NCBI GenBank assembly: GCA_032622095.1
Contig: CP136063.1
Span: 142,137,450 to 142,201,449 of the forward strand
Direction: 5' to 3'
Origin: Siphonodentalium dalli
Taxonomy: Eukaryota; Mollusca; Scaphopoda; Gadilida; Siphonodentaliidae
Length of the DNA stretch: 64,000 nucleotides
Positions 48,421 to 60,212 of this stretch are shown piece after piece. The position numbers and the translations under genes are program-made. The notes below the pieces were generated by a model. The model was not told the origin of the DNA, searched no databases, and was given only the letters and a program-made list of their open reading frames with translations. Positions within the stretch are counted from its first letter, which is position 1, and the number at the start of each line of letters is the position of its first letter.

Positions 48421-48879
48421 TTAGCCTTATCATGAATTCTGCGAGTTGAAATATGCACATATATCAAGTATGACTCTGAAATGTATTTTTGAGAATATTG
48501 GTGTCGTCAGATAAGTCCCCGCGGGTACAGTACTACATTTGCGAACAAAATTTAATGTTGAACCCTATAGAGAGCTTGATAATTTACTCAAATGTTCACA
48601 GTGATATGGGTCTTACACGTAATCTACTATAACTATATGTGATTTTACAAAATTAACTTGCAATATAGTCAGGCCACCATATACAGTAAGTTATTGAGAT
48701 ATACCTGACCATCAGAGTGAACCAAATGTCTTATTTAAGTTTAGCAACGGTTGCTAAGCATATTGTGTCATATTTAAAGTGTTTTGTTTTAATGTATATA
48801 ATGCAGATTAGCCAACTACATGCATCTATCAGTCACGACAGGCAAGCACAAAAGGACAAAATATATAATTTTCAATATA

Positions 48880-49877
48880 TTTTCTGCCATTTTGACTGTC
48901 ATAAACCATAGTAACCGTTTCAGGCTCCAATGAGATTGCATTTTATAGGCAATATTCACACCCGCTTATTAATTCCTTCAAATCTGTTCATTTCACATTA
49001 AAATATGGCCAGGGAACCAATATTAAATTTTCAGGAAAATTTCATACCACGTTCTGTAAGATCAATTTTGTTAGGGATTGGAAGTGGCTGAGACGAAAGG
49101 AACAAGATGTAGTACTGAGCAAATGATCATTCGATATGAATAATAAGAAAACAAGGCACAATTTGCAACCGGTCCAAAGCAATAGGAACTGATATATGAG
49201 ATATGAGTAAAAAAATATATATACATGTATTTCACATTCTGGTCACCATTTTGGCAGCCATCTTCCTAATGGAGTACCTATTTTTCCTACAAACTGTAGT
49301 ATAATGTAATAGTATCCAAACAATATATAAATTTGAGTACATTTCATGAGATATAGTTTCCAACAAAACAGATTAAACTGACTTAGTTCATATTCTATAC
49401 TACAGTGGCCATATTGGACGCCATCTAGGACTATAGGAAACGCTCATGGGTGAGAACTCCACACCCACCTGGAAATTGATGTACACACCACCCAGAATCA
49501 CAATCCATAGAGAAAAACACTTTAACAGAGAATTTTTACTTCACCCCTATTGCTCCCTATATAGTATGGATGTGCATTACTCTGAGGGCAATCAATTGAG
49601 TGTTCAATCGTTTTATTTAGTGTTCAATCGTTTTTTTCCGGTTTTCCATTCTAGTGTTATTCATCTTTGTTGATTTGAAAGTGTTTGACCACTGTTTGAC
49701 AGATATCAATGAAATTTGGTACATGTATGAATAGTTCACTATTATGATGGCAATCAATTAAGTGTTCAATCGTTTTGTTCATGTTTTCCATTCTACAGTT
49801 ATTTATCTTTGATTATATGAAAATGTTGGGGTTTTTTCGCGTCCAAACAGATATCTCTACCATACATTGTCTGTTTG
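48880..49877. repeat. Dispersed repeat related to 38-39 kb, inverted
   Basis: CTTCAAATCTGTTCATTTCA, GGCCATATTGGACGCCATCT and GAGAACTCCACACCCACC are inverted relatives of motifs at 38.0-38.6 kb. Confidence 0.6.
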
Positions 49878-50003
49878 AATTTGGCACTGAAGTGCAATTG
49901 AATTGCGCTGAAGCACAATTGATTGCGATGAATTGCAATTGAATTGTGCTGAAGCACCATTGATTGTACAATTATTAATAAATGTGAATTTGGCCTCCCA
50001 TAT
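49878..50003 (+). repeat. AAGCGCAATT hairpin family, copy 4 (diverged)
   Basis: Units are (C)TGAAGCACAATTGATTGCG and GAATTGCAATTGAATTG, then AATAAATGTGAATTTGGCC ending TCCCATA. Confidence 0.7.
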
Positions 50004-51089
50004 AGTTACTAAGATACTGGGCTCTCCAACATACCTTTATTTTCCTCCAATGCCCAAAATACAGAAATGTGCCCAAAATAGACATGAAAATGCACTTTGT
50101 GTCATTGCATAGCTATGTTAAAATCGGTATATTACTGAGAAACACTACAGTAATACCACAATTGTATTAAATGTACTCAATCTGATCAGATGCTCCTAAA
50201 TTACTATTTCTTTGGCTTCGGGGGTAAAAATATTTGAATCGAGTCGTGGAACCCACCCATCAAAGCTCAGAGTGATCAGATATCGATTTTTAAAGTTTGT
50301 TATTTCTTGAGATGTGTAATAATATGTGGCCCAGAAACACATGGTCAAACAGAAGGTCTTGGACAAAATTGCAGATGAAGATGGATAACTCTAAAATCAA
50401 GTGGTAATATATGACTAAATTTTGTGATACTTAAGTGATAATACAGCCATATTTCTGTTTTACAAAATATTGATAAATAATAAGCTTTGGAAATTTGATA
50501 CCATAGTTGACAGTGGTTGGCATTATTTCGTTGCGATAATTCAATTCTGATAACTAAAGCATATTTTGAAGAAATGTTGCTGTCGTTGTTGTATCTTGAT
50601 GATATGGGGACCGTCTATTCGGTTTGAGGAATTTCAAGTTTTTTGGTTCAAATTAAAAAAAAATTCTGATACCACCCTGATATGCCCAAATGACCTGCTC
50701 CATGGCAAAAGTACCAATCTATTATAGTCAATTAATTAATAATTTTCAGATTGGCATTCAATTTTCAAGTGGACACAATTGATGACAATATACATATATC
50801 TAACATTGATGACAATTTGACTGAGTAGTGCAAGTGAAATCTGTTTTCACCAACTTAGTACATACTCGTAGACATGTTATCGTTTAACCCATCCACTGTT
50901 CTGATTATTTTTATTTTGCCTAACCATTGCATGAACGAATCAATCATTAGCATGAACTTTATGCACTATCTTCATTATACAATATGAATGGTGTATTATA
51001 TGTACTAGCATGTAAAGGAACACACATGTCAATGTTGTTTACCTTAATATAGGTATGAGTTATTAATTTGTTCCTGTTTTTGTTTTAGT
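50004..51089. other. Non-coding sequence upstream of CHID1 coding start
   Basis: No repeat or exon recognised. TTTTTGTTTTAG at 51078-51089 looks like a splice acceptor, so a 5' non-coding exon of CHID1 probably lies further upstream. Confidence 0.45.
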
Positions 51090-51115
51090 TTAAAATTCAC
51101 CAATTCATCATACAC

Positions 51116-51238
51116 ATGACTTGCATCCAGAGAAGTTTGATTGGACTCTGCATTGCATGTATGTGTATTTGCTATGTGTCAGGAACATTGTCTCCAGGTG
51201 ACAGAGGGAAAAAGAAAAAGAAGTCAAGCGATCAACAA
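51116..51238 (+). CDS. CHID1: CHID1-like, first coding exon
   Basis: ATG at 51116 opens 41 codons: a hydrophobic, Cys-rich signal peptide (LIGLCIACMCICYVSG) and then TLSPGDRGKKKKKSSDQQ. The human protein also has TLS at the start of the mature chain. The exon ends at CAA with donor GTTTGT at 51239, phase 0. An acceptor at 51089 suggests the ATG sits in the second transcribed exon. CHID1 (stabilin-1-interacting chitinase-like protein) is a secreted/lysosomal family-18 glycosyl-hydrolase-fold protein that binds saccharides and lacks full chitinase catalysis. The assignment rests mainly on exon 2 in phase. Confidence 0.75.
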
Positions 51239-51289
51239 GTTTGTTTCAACTTCTTATATATATGCCCATTTAAAAAAATTAATGTGAGA

Positions 51290-52330
51290 ATATTTTTCAT
51301 TCTGCTACCAAACCGGTTCTTAGTGGACAATTTTGTTCAAATAACTTTACAACTGGTATATGCTACCATGCAATCCACAATATTAGTTTGATAGTTTGCA
51401 GTAACTTTTTGTTTTAAAATATCTTACCAACACCACCCACATACTTGTGTTAAATATCAGGTGACCGGCATTTAAAGCTGTTATTTCAGCATTGACCATT
51501 CACTCAATGTTGCTATTCATGGTTTTGTGTAACAATAAGGAGAATAGATATAAAACATGGTGATGTGGTTGCAGAAAACGTAGTACCTTTCGGGTATATA
51601 TGGCCTTGGTGAATATATCTAGATATTATTTCCAGGTATGAATGCAGAATATGTAGGCAATTTTGGTCATGTTCAGAATTTATTGAAGATAGTCGATGGT
51701 ACTCCTTCGTGTTTTGATAAATTGTGTTCATAGTATACCACCATGCATTCTTGTGTTTAAAAGGGAAATATGCATGTTTCATCGCTAATGATCAGAGGCA
51801 ACTATGACTATTATTTTGAGACACAGACAATAGGATCTACACATTTTACCCAGTATTACAGTATATTCTATGAATATATCTCATACTGTTCTATAGTGGA
51901 GATTAAACGTTTTATTGTTGTAGATATCAAAATAAATGATGATCAGTCATATTTGTGGTACAGCTCTGAGCACCCATATTTCTGCTTCTAGAAAAGGTCA
52001 CATAATCAATACATCTCAATTAAATCCCATCTAATAACACATATATCACACAATTCAAAGTAAACAGTGCAAATAAAACTTATTTTTTCAATTTCTGGGT
52101 GCCTAAAAGGCCAGATTTAACTGTTGAATGAGACCCTGCTTTCGTATGCATTAGAGAGAATTTGTACATCAAAATCGAAAGATTCTCTTATACTCTGCAA
52201 CCATTCTTTCTCAGATCTCAGATAATTCGAGCGTTTGTTCACTTATATAGGACAAGCTTTTCAATTTTGCCCAAAATGCAAATTTTATTCTATTTTGTCC
52301 ATCTTGGATGCCATTTTTAGTTTGAGTGTG
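51290..52330 (+). mobile_element. Interior copy of the TAGTCCAGG transposon in CHID1 intron 1
   Basis: Collinear with about 6150-7310: CAAACCGGTCTCTTAG / CAAACCGGTTCTTAG, AGCGTTGAACATTGACTCAA / AGCATTGACCATTCACTCAA, ACCACCATGCATTCTTGTG, and GCCAGATTTAAC-type blocks occur in the same order. Neither TAGTCCAGG end is present, so this is an old fragment. Confidence 0.75.
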
Positions 52331-52605
52331 AATATAATCCACCACCAGTGATCCATTTGACAAGAGTAATCATTTACAGCATTTTTTCTCCCAAACTGTC
52401 ATGAAATACACCTGATACCTAACCCTACCCCATTACGATCATCGCTGTCTAGGTCAAACCCTAACATGGAAATATTTTTAAAAGACTGATAGAAACTTTA
52501 TATTGATTCTAATTTATTCACCTGAGGCCTACTGAGGCTTGGGAAATATTACATGAAAAAGCGATTCTATTAATATAAGTTTTATCAAACATTTATAATT
52601 TTCAG

Positions 52606-52755
52606 ACTGGCACCATTAAAGATAATGTGTTTAAGAGAGGACTTGTCACAGAAAAACCCAAGGCAAAAGACATAATAGAAGAATATATGTCATATTGTGA
52701 TGAAGAAAAAGGAGATAAACAGTTTTCAGGACAAACCCTTGCCTATGTGACTCCA
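52606..52755 (+). CDS. CHID1: CHID1-like, second coding exon
   Basis: A 150-bp exon, 50 codons, between acceptor TTATAATTTTCAG and donor GTAAGT, phase 0 at both ends. It reads TGTIKDNVFKRGLVTEKPKA, then KDIIEEYMSYC, then FSGQTLAYVTP. This matches the vertebrate CHID1 pattern of DRGLV..., ...YC..., ...FAGDVLGYVTP just before WNSHGYD, which starts the TIM-barrel. The next exon should begin with TGGAAY for Trp-Asn. I found no such exon up to 64000, so the gene continues beyond the window. Confidence 0.9.
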
Positions 52756-53044
52756 GTAAGTTGATTGCTTAATAACTTTCCAGCTTCTACACATTTAAAT
52801 TTAGAGGTCGAAGGCTGATATGAAGTTATAGAGGTCTGATATATCTGGGTCGATATCCAACTAACGTAGTAATAACCTCATTATTAATTAGATCAACTAT
52901 AGTACCATCACCAATCATTTGGAGGTCATTTGATTGGAGGGACAACACATTATAGAATTCAATTGAGATATCCAATTCATTCATATGATTTATATCTCAA
53001 AACAACATATCGTTGACTGATTATAAAAAAGCATTAATTCCATT

Positions 53045-53440
53045 GAAATTGTAATAATAATAATAATAATGTTGCTTATATAGCGCTAATGAACTCTCTA
53101 ACATACGGGACCCTAAGTGCTACACATTATTACACCGGCTGTGGTGTCCTACCGGTATGCCTGCTGCCATTTTACAGACGATTCACTAGAGCCGCTTTTG
53201 CTTACACAACAAATCAGGTCCATATTTCTCGTCTAGGTTCGATGAAGTGAGCACAGGCCAGTGACCTTAAACTTGGCATGAGATTTGAATCATGTATGAC
53301 CGACAGTCTCACGTCATCCGACCAAGCCACTGTTTGGAGTGACTCAATTATCCACCAGCGAGCTACAAACTCATCTTGATGTGTTGACAGCAAAGACAAG
53401 ACTGACATACTAACCACAAGACCACAGTGCTCCCAAATTA
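53045..53440 (-). repeat. tRNA-type SINE with (ATT)n tail
   Basis: Read on the minus strand: head GGGAGCACTGTGGTCTTGTG followed by GTTAGTATGTCAGTCTTG (A-box-like), B-box-like TGATTCAAATCTCATG, a body, then TTAGCGCTATATAAGCAAC and (ATT)n at 53048-53077. The tail block GCGCTATATAA-(ATT)n is, from memory, shared by many marine invertebrate SINEs. Located in CHID1 intron 2, antisense to the gene. Confidence 0.75.
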
Positions 53441-53599
53441 AGCAGTACGCATCAATATGAAATGACACCAATGCCTTGTCATTACTTAAATTGAGAAAAC
53501 CTTGTTATATCGATTCTGTTACAGTTATTACGTTTCCAGAATGGCTCAAACCCGTTTCAGTGGACAACGCATCGTGCTTGCTGATGTTGCATGGGGGAT

Positions 53600-53925
53600 A
53601 AATATCGCTTACAATAATTAATAAATATATAGTGCTTAATCACATTAGTCTCTAAAGTGCTTTTAACACGTTATTACTCCAGTTGTTGAGCAATGCCGAG
53701 TCTATTAAATGTGTGCTTCTCTAGAGCGGCGACACATGCACATACACACACCTCCACACGAACTTACACTGGGCCAACATACCAGTTACCTATTTCGCAT
53801 CTATGTACCATGAAGCAGTCACAGTACTTTGCTCAATGGTCACAACTTGGCACGACATTTAAACAGTGTAGGACTCTGCAGTCACACATTGTATAATCCG
53901 ACCAAGCCACTGCTGCGGAGACTCA
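53600..53925. repeat. Possible second SINE-type fragment
   Basis: AATAAATATATAGTGCTTAA, CTCTAAAGTGCTTTTAACAC and the closing ATCCGACCAAGCCACTG, which also occurs at 53317-53333. Diverged, and boundaries uncertain. Confidence 0.4.
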
Positions 53926-55402
53926 GTATAGTTGGGCGGATATGTGCAAAATCGTTCCTTTTAATGAATAAATTGTGAAATTTGGCCCAGACATTCCTGG
54001 TTGTATCCTTTGAAAATATTTTCGGTAGGCAACTAGATCGGACCATTTTTAGGGGTGTTTGGGGGTTTCCATAGCAACGAACCCCATTTCAGCCTACTTG
54101 TCACAAAAACATGTACACAGGATTGGAGAATGTGGGTAGATCAGAGGTATTTCCTTCTCAAAATTCCACGCTAGTGACAGAAGTATTATCCGACAACTTT
54201 TTGGCAATTAAGGCACTGATTGGTTGCTATGGCAACAAAATATACACAATCACGTGACCAATTTGTAGCTGAATGGTACAAGGGTATTCAAAGAGATGGA
54301 CTTCAACTCAATTGGTATTTAGAATTAAATCGTGGTTACTCTTCCGGGAATGTAGTCATATTAAATATTGTTTGACCTTATACTGCTATAATAACGGAAA
54401 CCATATCAAATTGGGACTACCTAATATACCCAAATTACTCTCGAAAAAGTGGACATTTCTAGAAATAAGTTTTCCACCCATATATTTTTATCAACACACA
54501 TGCGCTAGATTTATGCTGGATAATGTAACCATCTGACATCAAATAAGTTATGTGATATCTCAGACCTGTCTAATAGTGTGTAGGTTGACATTTCTCGTAA
54601 TGGATGGATTCCAAGATGGTCGCAAAATTACTCAAGATGGCCTCCAAAATGGCATTTTCTTTTTCACCCACTGACCGACGCGTCCAGTGGGTGTACTATA
54701 ATCGTAGGACTCATGCGTTTCTGCTGAACTGAACTAGTGCCCATGCGTTTCTGCTGAGCTGCACTGACGTTTGATCGTAAAATAAAATTATAATCATTAT
54801 CAAAGCACACGTTTGGATAACACCGCCATAAACAGTTTCATATTATGATGTTAATCTCATATCGTCAATAAAATTAGAGTTCTAACTTATAAAACTAAGA
54901 GGTACTGCTAAGGTATTTTTGCCAATTGGGTAACTAGATTCAGGTGGAGCTGAAATTTGAGAAATTTCAATTTCAACCAATTGAAATGCCATTGAAACTG
55001 GAAAGGGTTAAGTTGGGGAGCAACGCACGTGCGAAATAACGTCATCGTAAACAATGCGCCTCTTCCAGATCAAATCGTACATGCCTCAGGCTCAGGCTCG
55101 CTTGAAGATGAATTCGGCTAGGAAGCATTTTACTTTGTAGTGGGATTTAAATTTGAATATTCTTAGTTGCATGTATGCATATATTGATGTGTTTACATGC
55201 GAGCTTCTATGACGACTTGCAGGAATTCTCTCAGATGTTGAAGTGAAGAGAAATTTCGATCCTCGATTCTCGCCGCCGCTGAGTTCAAGCGAGGGCAGCC
55301 ATTCTCTGAATTCTCAAATCATCGAAAAAATTCAATTTCTTCCATCTAAAACATAATTACGTGTTGGAAAATATAAGTATTACACGCCGACACACGATGT
55401 CT
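53926..55402. other. CHID1 intron 2, unassigned part
   Basis: GCAAAATTACTCAAGATGGC at about 54620 recurs in the same orientation near 60157, flanking the inverted duplication. CATGCGTTTCTGCTGA is repeated at 54712 and 54742. No exon seen. Confidence 0.45.
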
Positions 55403-56500
55403 CCGCGAGAATCGGTTCGAAATATGCAGACGACCCAGTGCGAAATCGCACTTGTCTCGGCGCCCTTCCGGTCACAAATGTCAGGGTCGGCTCCAAACTT
55501 GAATTAAACAGCGACAAAGGTGAGTTAATGCAGAATATAACACACAATGCATACTCCACAATGATTACTAGTATCGAATTGGTATCTTTTATGGAGTATT
55601 ATGCGATAAGATTTGTTTATTTTACATGTTTACAAAAGTCATTATTTCCAAGTGCATTTTCAATGGAATATTCCACCAATTTCCACGATTGATTAACCGC
55701 AATTCTGGAAGCTACGCTTGAGTATACTGTTGCTCAATGTTAGATACATACATTTCCTAGCTCCCAAACCACAAGTAAGTTTAGTATTATACTTGTATGC
55801 CACAAAAAAATGAATCTTAAAATGACCTGAAAATGTCACGGTTCCCTTCCGGTCAACTGTTAGCATTTGGGTTCGCATCGGTTTGATCATGCCCCAGTTC
55901 CGAATCTGCACGTATTTAGTTTTCGCATTTATATTTGACCAGTATTTTCGTGCTCGTTGGAGATTTATCACCCATATTTTATTTCCATATTTACTAGTAA
56001 TGACTAGCACCACATATAACACTATTTATACGGCGGTATCTTGTTAAATGCACCTTGCTAGGCGACTTCGAAGCACGAACTATTATTTTATTTAAAAGGA
56101 TTTCGTTTTTACGTGTAAACAATAAGTGGGAATACATATACACACCTGGCATTGATCCGATATGACTCGTGTGGTGTACACATCGCTAAAATCGTAATAG
56201 GCCTACTATACTGTCTACATTATATAATGTATCGTCTCAAACTTACACAAGTTTGTTTCTGTTATCTGACCGAATAATGGTTGTTTATGCCTGTTTGGTG
56301 GCTTCATATACATGTCCAAGCATACACCATGCATATTGCATAGCAGGATTTAAATTCATTTAACTTGACAAATCTGACACCCAAGTAGTGGTGGACTTTA
56401 AATAGGCCCACACAAATAAAACATGAACTCGAAGTTAATCAAGTACCTAACATTTACTTAATTCTCTACTTTTCAGTGTGTAGATCTGCAGTAGGATCTA
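55403..56500 (+). repeat. Left arm of 1.1-kb inverted duplication
   Basis: Outer edge CCGCGAGAATCGGTTCGAAA, inner edge GCAGTAGGATCTA. It matches 58291-59352 inverted at roughly 95-96% by eye with several indels. Shared content includes ACCCAGTGCG..., a GTGAGT donor-like site after GACAAAG (55519), an acceptor-like TACTTTTCAG (56476), and an open stretch on the opposite strand (56022-55693) containing QMLTVDRKGTVTFSGHFKIH. Confidence 0.9.
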
Positions 56501-56862
56501 CGGTCCTCGGTGACACTTTCCGACTCATCCATATCGCAGTCTTCTTTGAATAGCGATTTCCTTGAGTGGACATCCCTCATAGGTGTACCAATTCTAAATG
56601 TTTTAGCGGGCAACGATGTGTTTGGACTATTGGTATCAATCAGTGGCGTTGTGCTCTTTTGTTGTAATTGCATATTTGTCTCGTTCACACACCACACATC
56701 CAACGGTCCTTGCAGATCGCATGGCTTCACCCCAAAACGGAAAACCCGATAATTCAGTTTTCCACTTTCCGCCACACCACCTTTCAATAGAAGAATAATT
56801 TCATCAGCCGGATGCTCACCCAATGCATGACCTAAAGCACCACACGAGTAATTCCGTTTCAC
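56473..56862 (-). CDS. Candidate exon in inverted-repeat spacer, unknown protein
   Basis: An open frame of about 129 codons without an ATG. It begins GTGAAACGG right after TTATTGTAAG, an acceptor-like site, so it may be a 3' exon. It reads YSCGALGHALGEHPADEIIL, then KLNYRVFRFGVKPCDL..., then a hydrophilic Ser/Thr/Asp-rich tail ending RRSYCRSTH inside the left arm. The inner edge of the right arm also encodes RSYCR in the equivalent frame. I do not recognise the family. The putative promoter at 57355-57590 lies upstream of it. Confidence 0.35.
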   Translation of the reverse strand: MKRNYSCGALGHALGEHPADEIILLLKGGVAESGKLNYRVFRFGVKPCDLQGPLDVWCVNETNMQLQQKSTTPLIDTNSPNTSLPAKTFRIGTPMRDVHSRKSLFKEDCDMDESESVTEDRRSYCRSTH

Positions 56863-57354
56863 CTTACAATAAAAGCATCTGTATTTACTCTGAAATATAA
56901 ATTAAAAAGAAAAAGGTAAATGCGAGGCATAACAATGGCAACAATAAAACTATATACACATGTATACTTACAATTGATAATAATGACACATATTATAACA
57001 ATAAAACAAGATGGTGGTAGTGATCGGAGGAATAACCATTTGACATACTTCATCAACACCATTGATTTATATTTATTATATGTTTGTTGGTAATAAATAT
57101 GCCCAAAATGGAACCTGGTGTTGAGTGAGTTCTGTCCCCTTCTCCAGGAAACAACGTAAAGGTAATTTTACTTGTAAAAGCTTTTACGTTGTGGATGGAT
57201 AAGGGTGATATAATGCCACTGGGTACCTCAGATTCCATTTATCGTATATCCGGAGTTATATATAGTCATGTTCATTCATGCCGGTTAAAATATCAATGGA
57301 GCAGTATTTGTCAATAGCATACAGTCAGCTGAGAAGAAGTGTTTACGTTTTCGA

Positions 57355-57590
57355 GTGTCAGCCAATCAAAATTGCGCTTCGGAATGTGCAGACGGCCGCC
57401 AGCCAATCAAATATCGCGTATCATTTCTCCCCGAGAAAGAGTAAGTTGCCCGCCAATCAGATACCACGGATCGCCGAGGTCAGTACCAAGAGCGTCTTTT
57501 AGTTTCCAGGAATCAGTTCCTTTGTCTTAAGCATGAAGCGTCAGTTAGACAGTCTATTGAAATCTTTTAATTTTCCCGCCCACCCGCCCA
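57355..57590. promoter_or_regulatory. Candidate promoter with three CCAAT boxes
   Basis: GCCAATCA occurs at 57361, 57402 and 57452, spaced 41 and 50 bp, in the same orientation. CCCGCCCACCCGCCC lies near 57578-57592. The stretch is GC-richer than its surroundings. Multiple NF-Y boxes at about this spacing are typical of metazoan promoters. Direction is uncertain; the minus-strand frame at 56862 is one possible target. Confidence 0.45.
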
Positions 57591-58290
57591 ATTATTAATC
57601 TTCCAAAGCTCAAGTGCATCATTTGTATATGGAACATATTTTCAAAAGAACGGTGTAAACAATGGTTGAGTTATCGCAGCAAACAGTAATCTTGGGAATA
57701 AGCGTTGAACGACGCCGACGTTCTTGATCTTGAGGCCGGCTGAAAGCACTTCTACATAGTATTATGTACATGTAGTAGAGTATCGGATGCAGGTTTCCGG
57801 GAGCCACCAAAAGAAGTCGTATTGAAATATATGGCCCCAAAAGATGCGTCAGGTTTTTTTCTGAGCGGTTTTCACGGCCGATGAAAGGTTGTTTATTCTC
57901 ATAGTGTGGCGGTATACATCCACTTTGCCAGGATATATTACATATATTGATAGTTATTTACATATTTACTAGCATGTTTGTATATATGTACATGTAATGT
58001 GCAATCATGTCTGTGCACCATGTTATGGTTGAACTAGTTATTATGTTTGTTGGCAATAAATATATAATATAGGCCTATAATGTATGTTTACCGCATGTAT
58101 ATATTATGTGTGGTAATTATTTCCTGATCTATTACAATTATATTCAATGGTATGGACATTTGCTGACAGTGTTGAAAATGAGTGAAATACACCACTATCG
58201 GGTCGCATTTTCATTTGGACGCATCCATGACATAAAGCTTGCGAATAGCTTTCCATTGTCCGTGATGTTTGGCTATATGTCACACAACCA

Positions 58291-59352
58291 TAGATCCTAC
58301 TGCAGAATACATACTGAAAAGTAGAGAATTAAGTAAATGTTAGGTACTTGATTAACTTTGAGTTCATGTTTTATTTGTGTGGGCCTATTTAAAGATCTCT
58401 AAAATTCCACCACTACTTGGGTGTCAGATTTGTCAAGTTAAATGAATTTAAATCCTGCTATGCAATATGCATGGTGTATGAAGCCACCAAACAGGCATAA
58501 ACAACCATTATTCGGTCAGATAACAGAACCAAACTTGTGTAAGTTTGAGACGATACATTATATCATGTAGACAGTAGGCCTACGCAACACGAGTCATATC
58601 GGATCAATGCCAGGTGTGTATATGTATTCCCACTTATTGTTTACACATAAAAACGAAATCCTTTTAAATAAAATAATAGTTCGTGCTTCGAAGTCGCCTA
58701 GCAAGGTGCATTTAACAAGATGTCGCCGTATAAATAGTGTTATATGTGGTGCTAGTCATTACTAGTAAATATGGAAATAAAATATGCATGATAAGTCTCC
58801 AACGAGCACGAAAATACTTGTCAAATAATGCGAAAACTAAATACGTGCAGATTCGGAACTGGGGCATGATCAAACCGATGCGAACCCAAATGCTAACAGT
58901 TGACCGGAAGGGAACCGTGACATTTTCGGGTCATTTTAAGATTCATTTTTTGTGGCATACAAGTATAATACTAAACTTACTTGTAGTTTGTGAGCTAGGA
59001 AATGTATGTATCTAACATTGAGCAACAGTATGCCCAAGCGTAGCTTCCAGAATTGTGGTTAATCACTCGTGGAAATTGGTGGAATATTCCATTGAAAGTG
59101 CACTTGGAAATAATGACTTTTGTAAACATGTAAAATAAACAAATCTTATCGCATAATACTCCATAAAAGCTACTGATTCGATACTAGTAATCATTGTGGA
59201 GTATGCATTGTGTGTTATATTCTGCATTAACTCACCTTTGTCGCTGTGTAATTCAAATTTGGAGCCGACCCTGACATTTGTGACCGGAAGGGTGCCGAGA
59301 CACGTGTGATTTCGCGCTGGGTCGTCTGCATATTTCGAACCGATTCTCGCGG
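58291..59352 (-). repeat. Right arm of 1.1-kb inverted duplication
   Basis: 1062 bp, the inverted partner of 55403-56500. The donor-like and acceptor-like sites are both conserved, but small indels break the equivalent reading frames. Confidence 0.9.
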
Positions 59353-60212
59353 GGCACATGACGCCCCGTGAATATGAGTGAAAATTAAACAAACAAATTA
59401 AATTCCATGATGGCGTCCAAAATGGTCTACCTAATTCTGCTCCAAAAACAGGTATTTTGAATATATGGAAGTTTATATGGGGAAACCGATTATTTCAATG
59501 ACACTTTAATTCACTCGGGGCCAAAACCGACCCGGCAAATACACCGCGGTGCCAATGGACACCTGTTTTGTCCAGCGGGGTAGTAAGTGTTGGCATTGGG
59601 TATTGATGTTAAAATAGTCACATCCGTTAAAACTGCCATAAACAAAAATATTATTAATTTATAGACAAATTCCGTTCTTATTCCAATCATAAATATCGCA
59701 TGAATTGCATGTTATTGTCATGTTACTGTGATGTTAGTACTAGTACTGTGTGTTATGTAAACAAACATTACGGAAATACTATGCAATAAGCAACACACTC
59801 AACACTGAGGAAACCCCGCACTAACTGAACTTTGGTTAGAAATGCCACCAAGTTGTTTACAACATAAAGGTTCATATCATTTGCTAATCCTCGCCTCTCA
59901 AGATCTCGGTGTTGAATGGATCACAGTGAATCACTCTCTTAAAAAATTGCCACGGTGTAAAATTGCTTATTGCTCACGATTTGCGTGCTCTATATAAACA
60001 AACGTTCAGCTCACACTGTTTTGTGGATGGTATCGCATTCATACTATGTTACTATCATTATACTATACTTCTGGGGTAAATATACTCATTCTTTAGTTGA
60101 ATTGACATTTATACTGTCATTACTGGTGACCCTCCAATAGCTTATCAATATCACTCGCAAAATTACTCAAGATGGCTTTCAAAATGGCATTTTTTTTTTT
60201 TAAGTTGATTTG
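59353..60212. other. CHID1 intron 2, unassigned
   Basis: No exon or element end recognised. ACTCAAGATGGCTTTCAAAA near 60165 belongs to the dispersed 'AAGATGGC' repeats. Confidence 0.4.

Noticed and set aside
53214-53471. 85-aa minus-strand ORF
   Set aside because: Lies inside the tRNA-type SINE.
56510-56798. Plus-strand ORFs opposite the 56473-56862 frame
   Set aside because: Shadow frames of the minus-strand candidate exon; no motif and no conserved arm equivalent.
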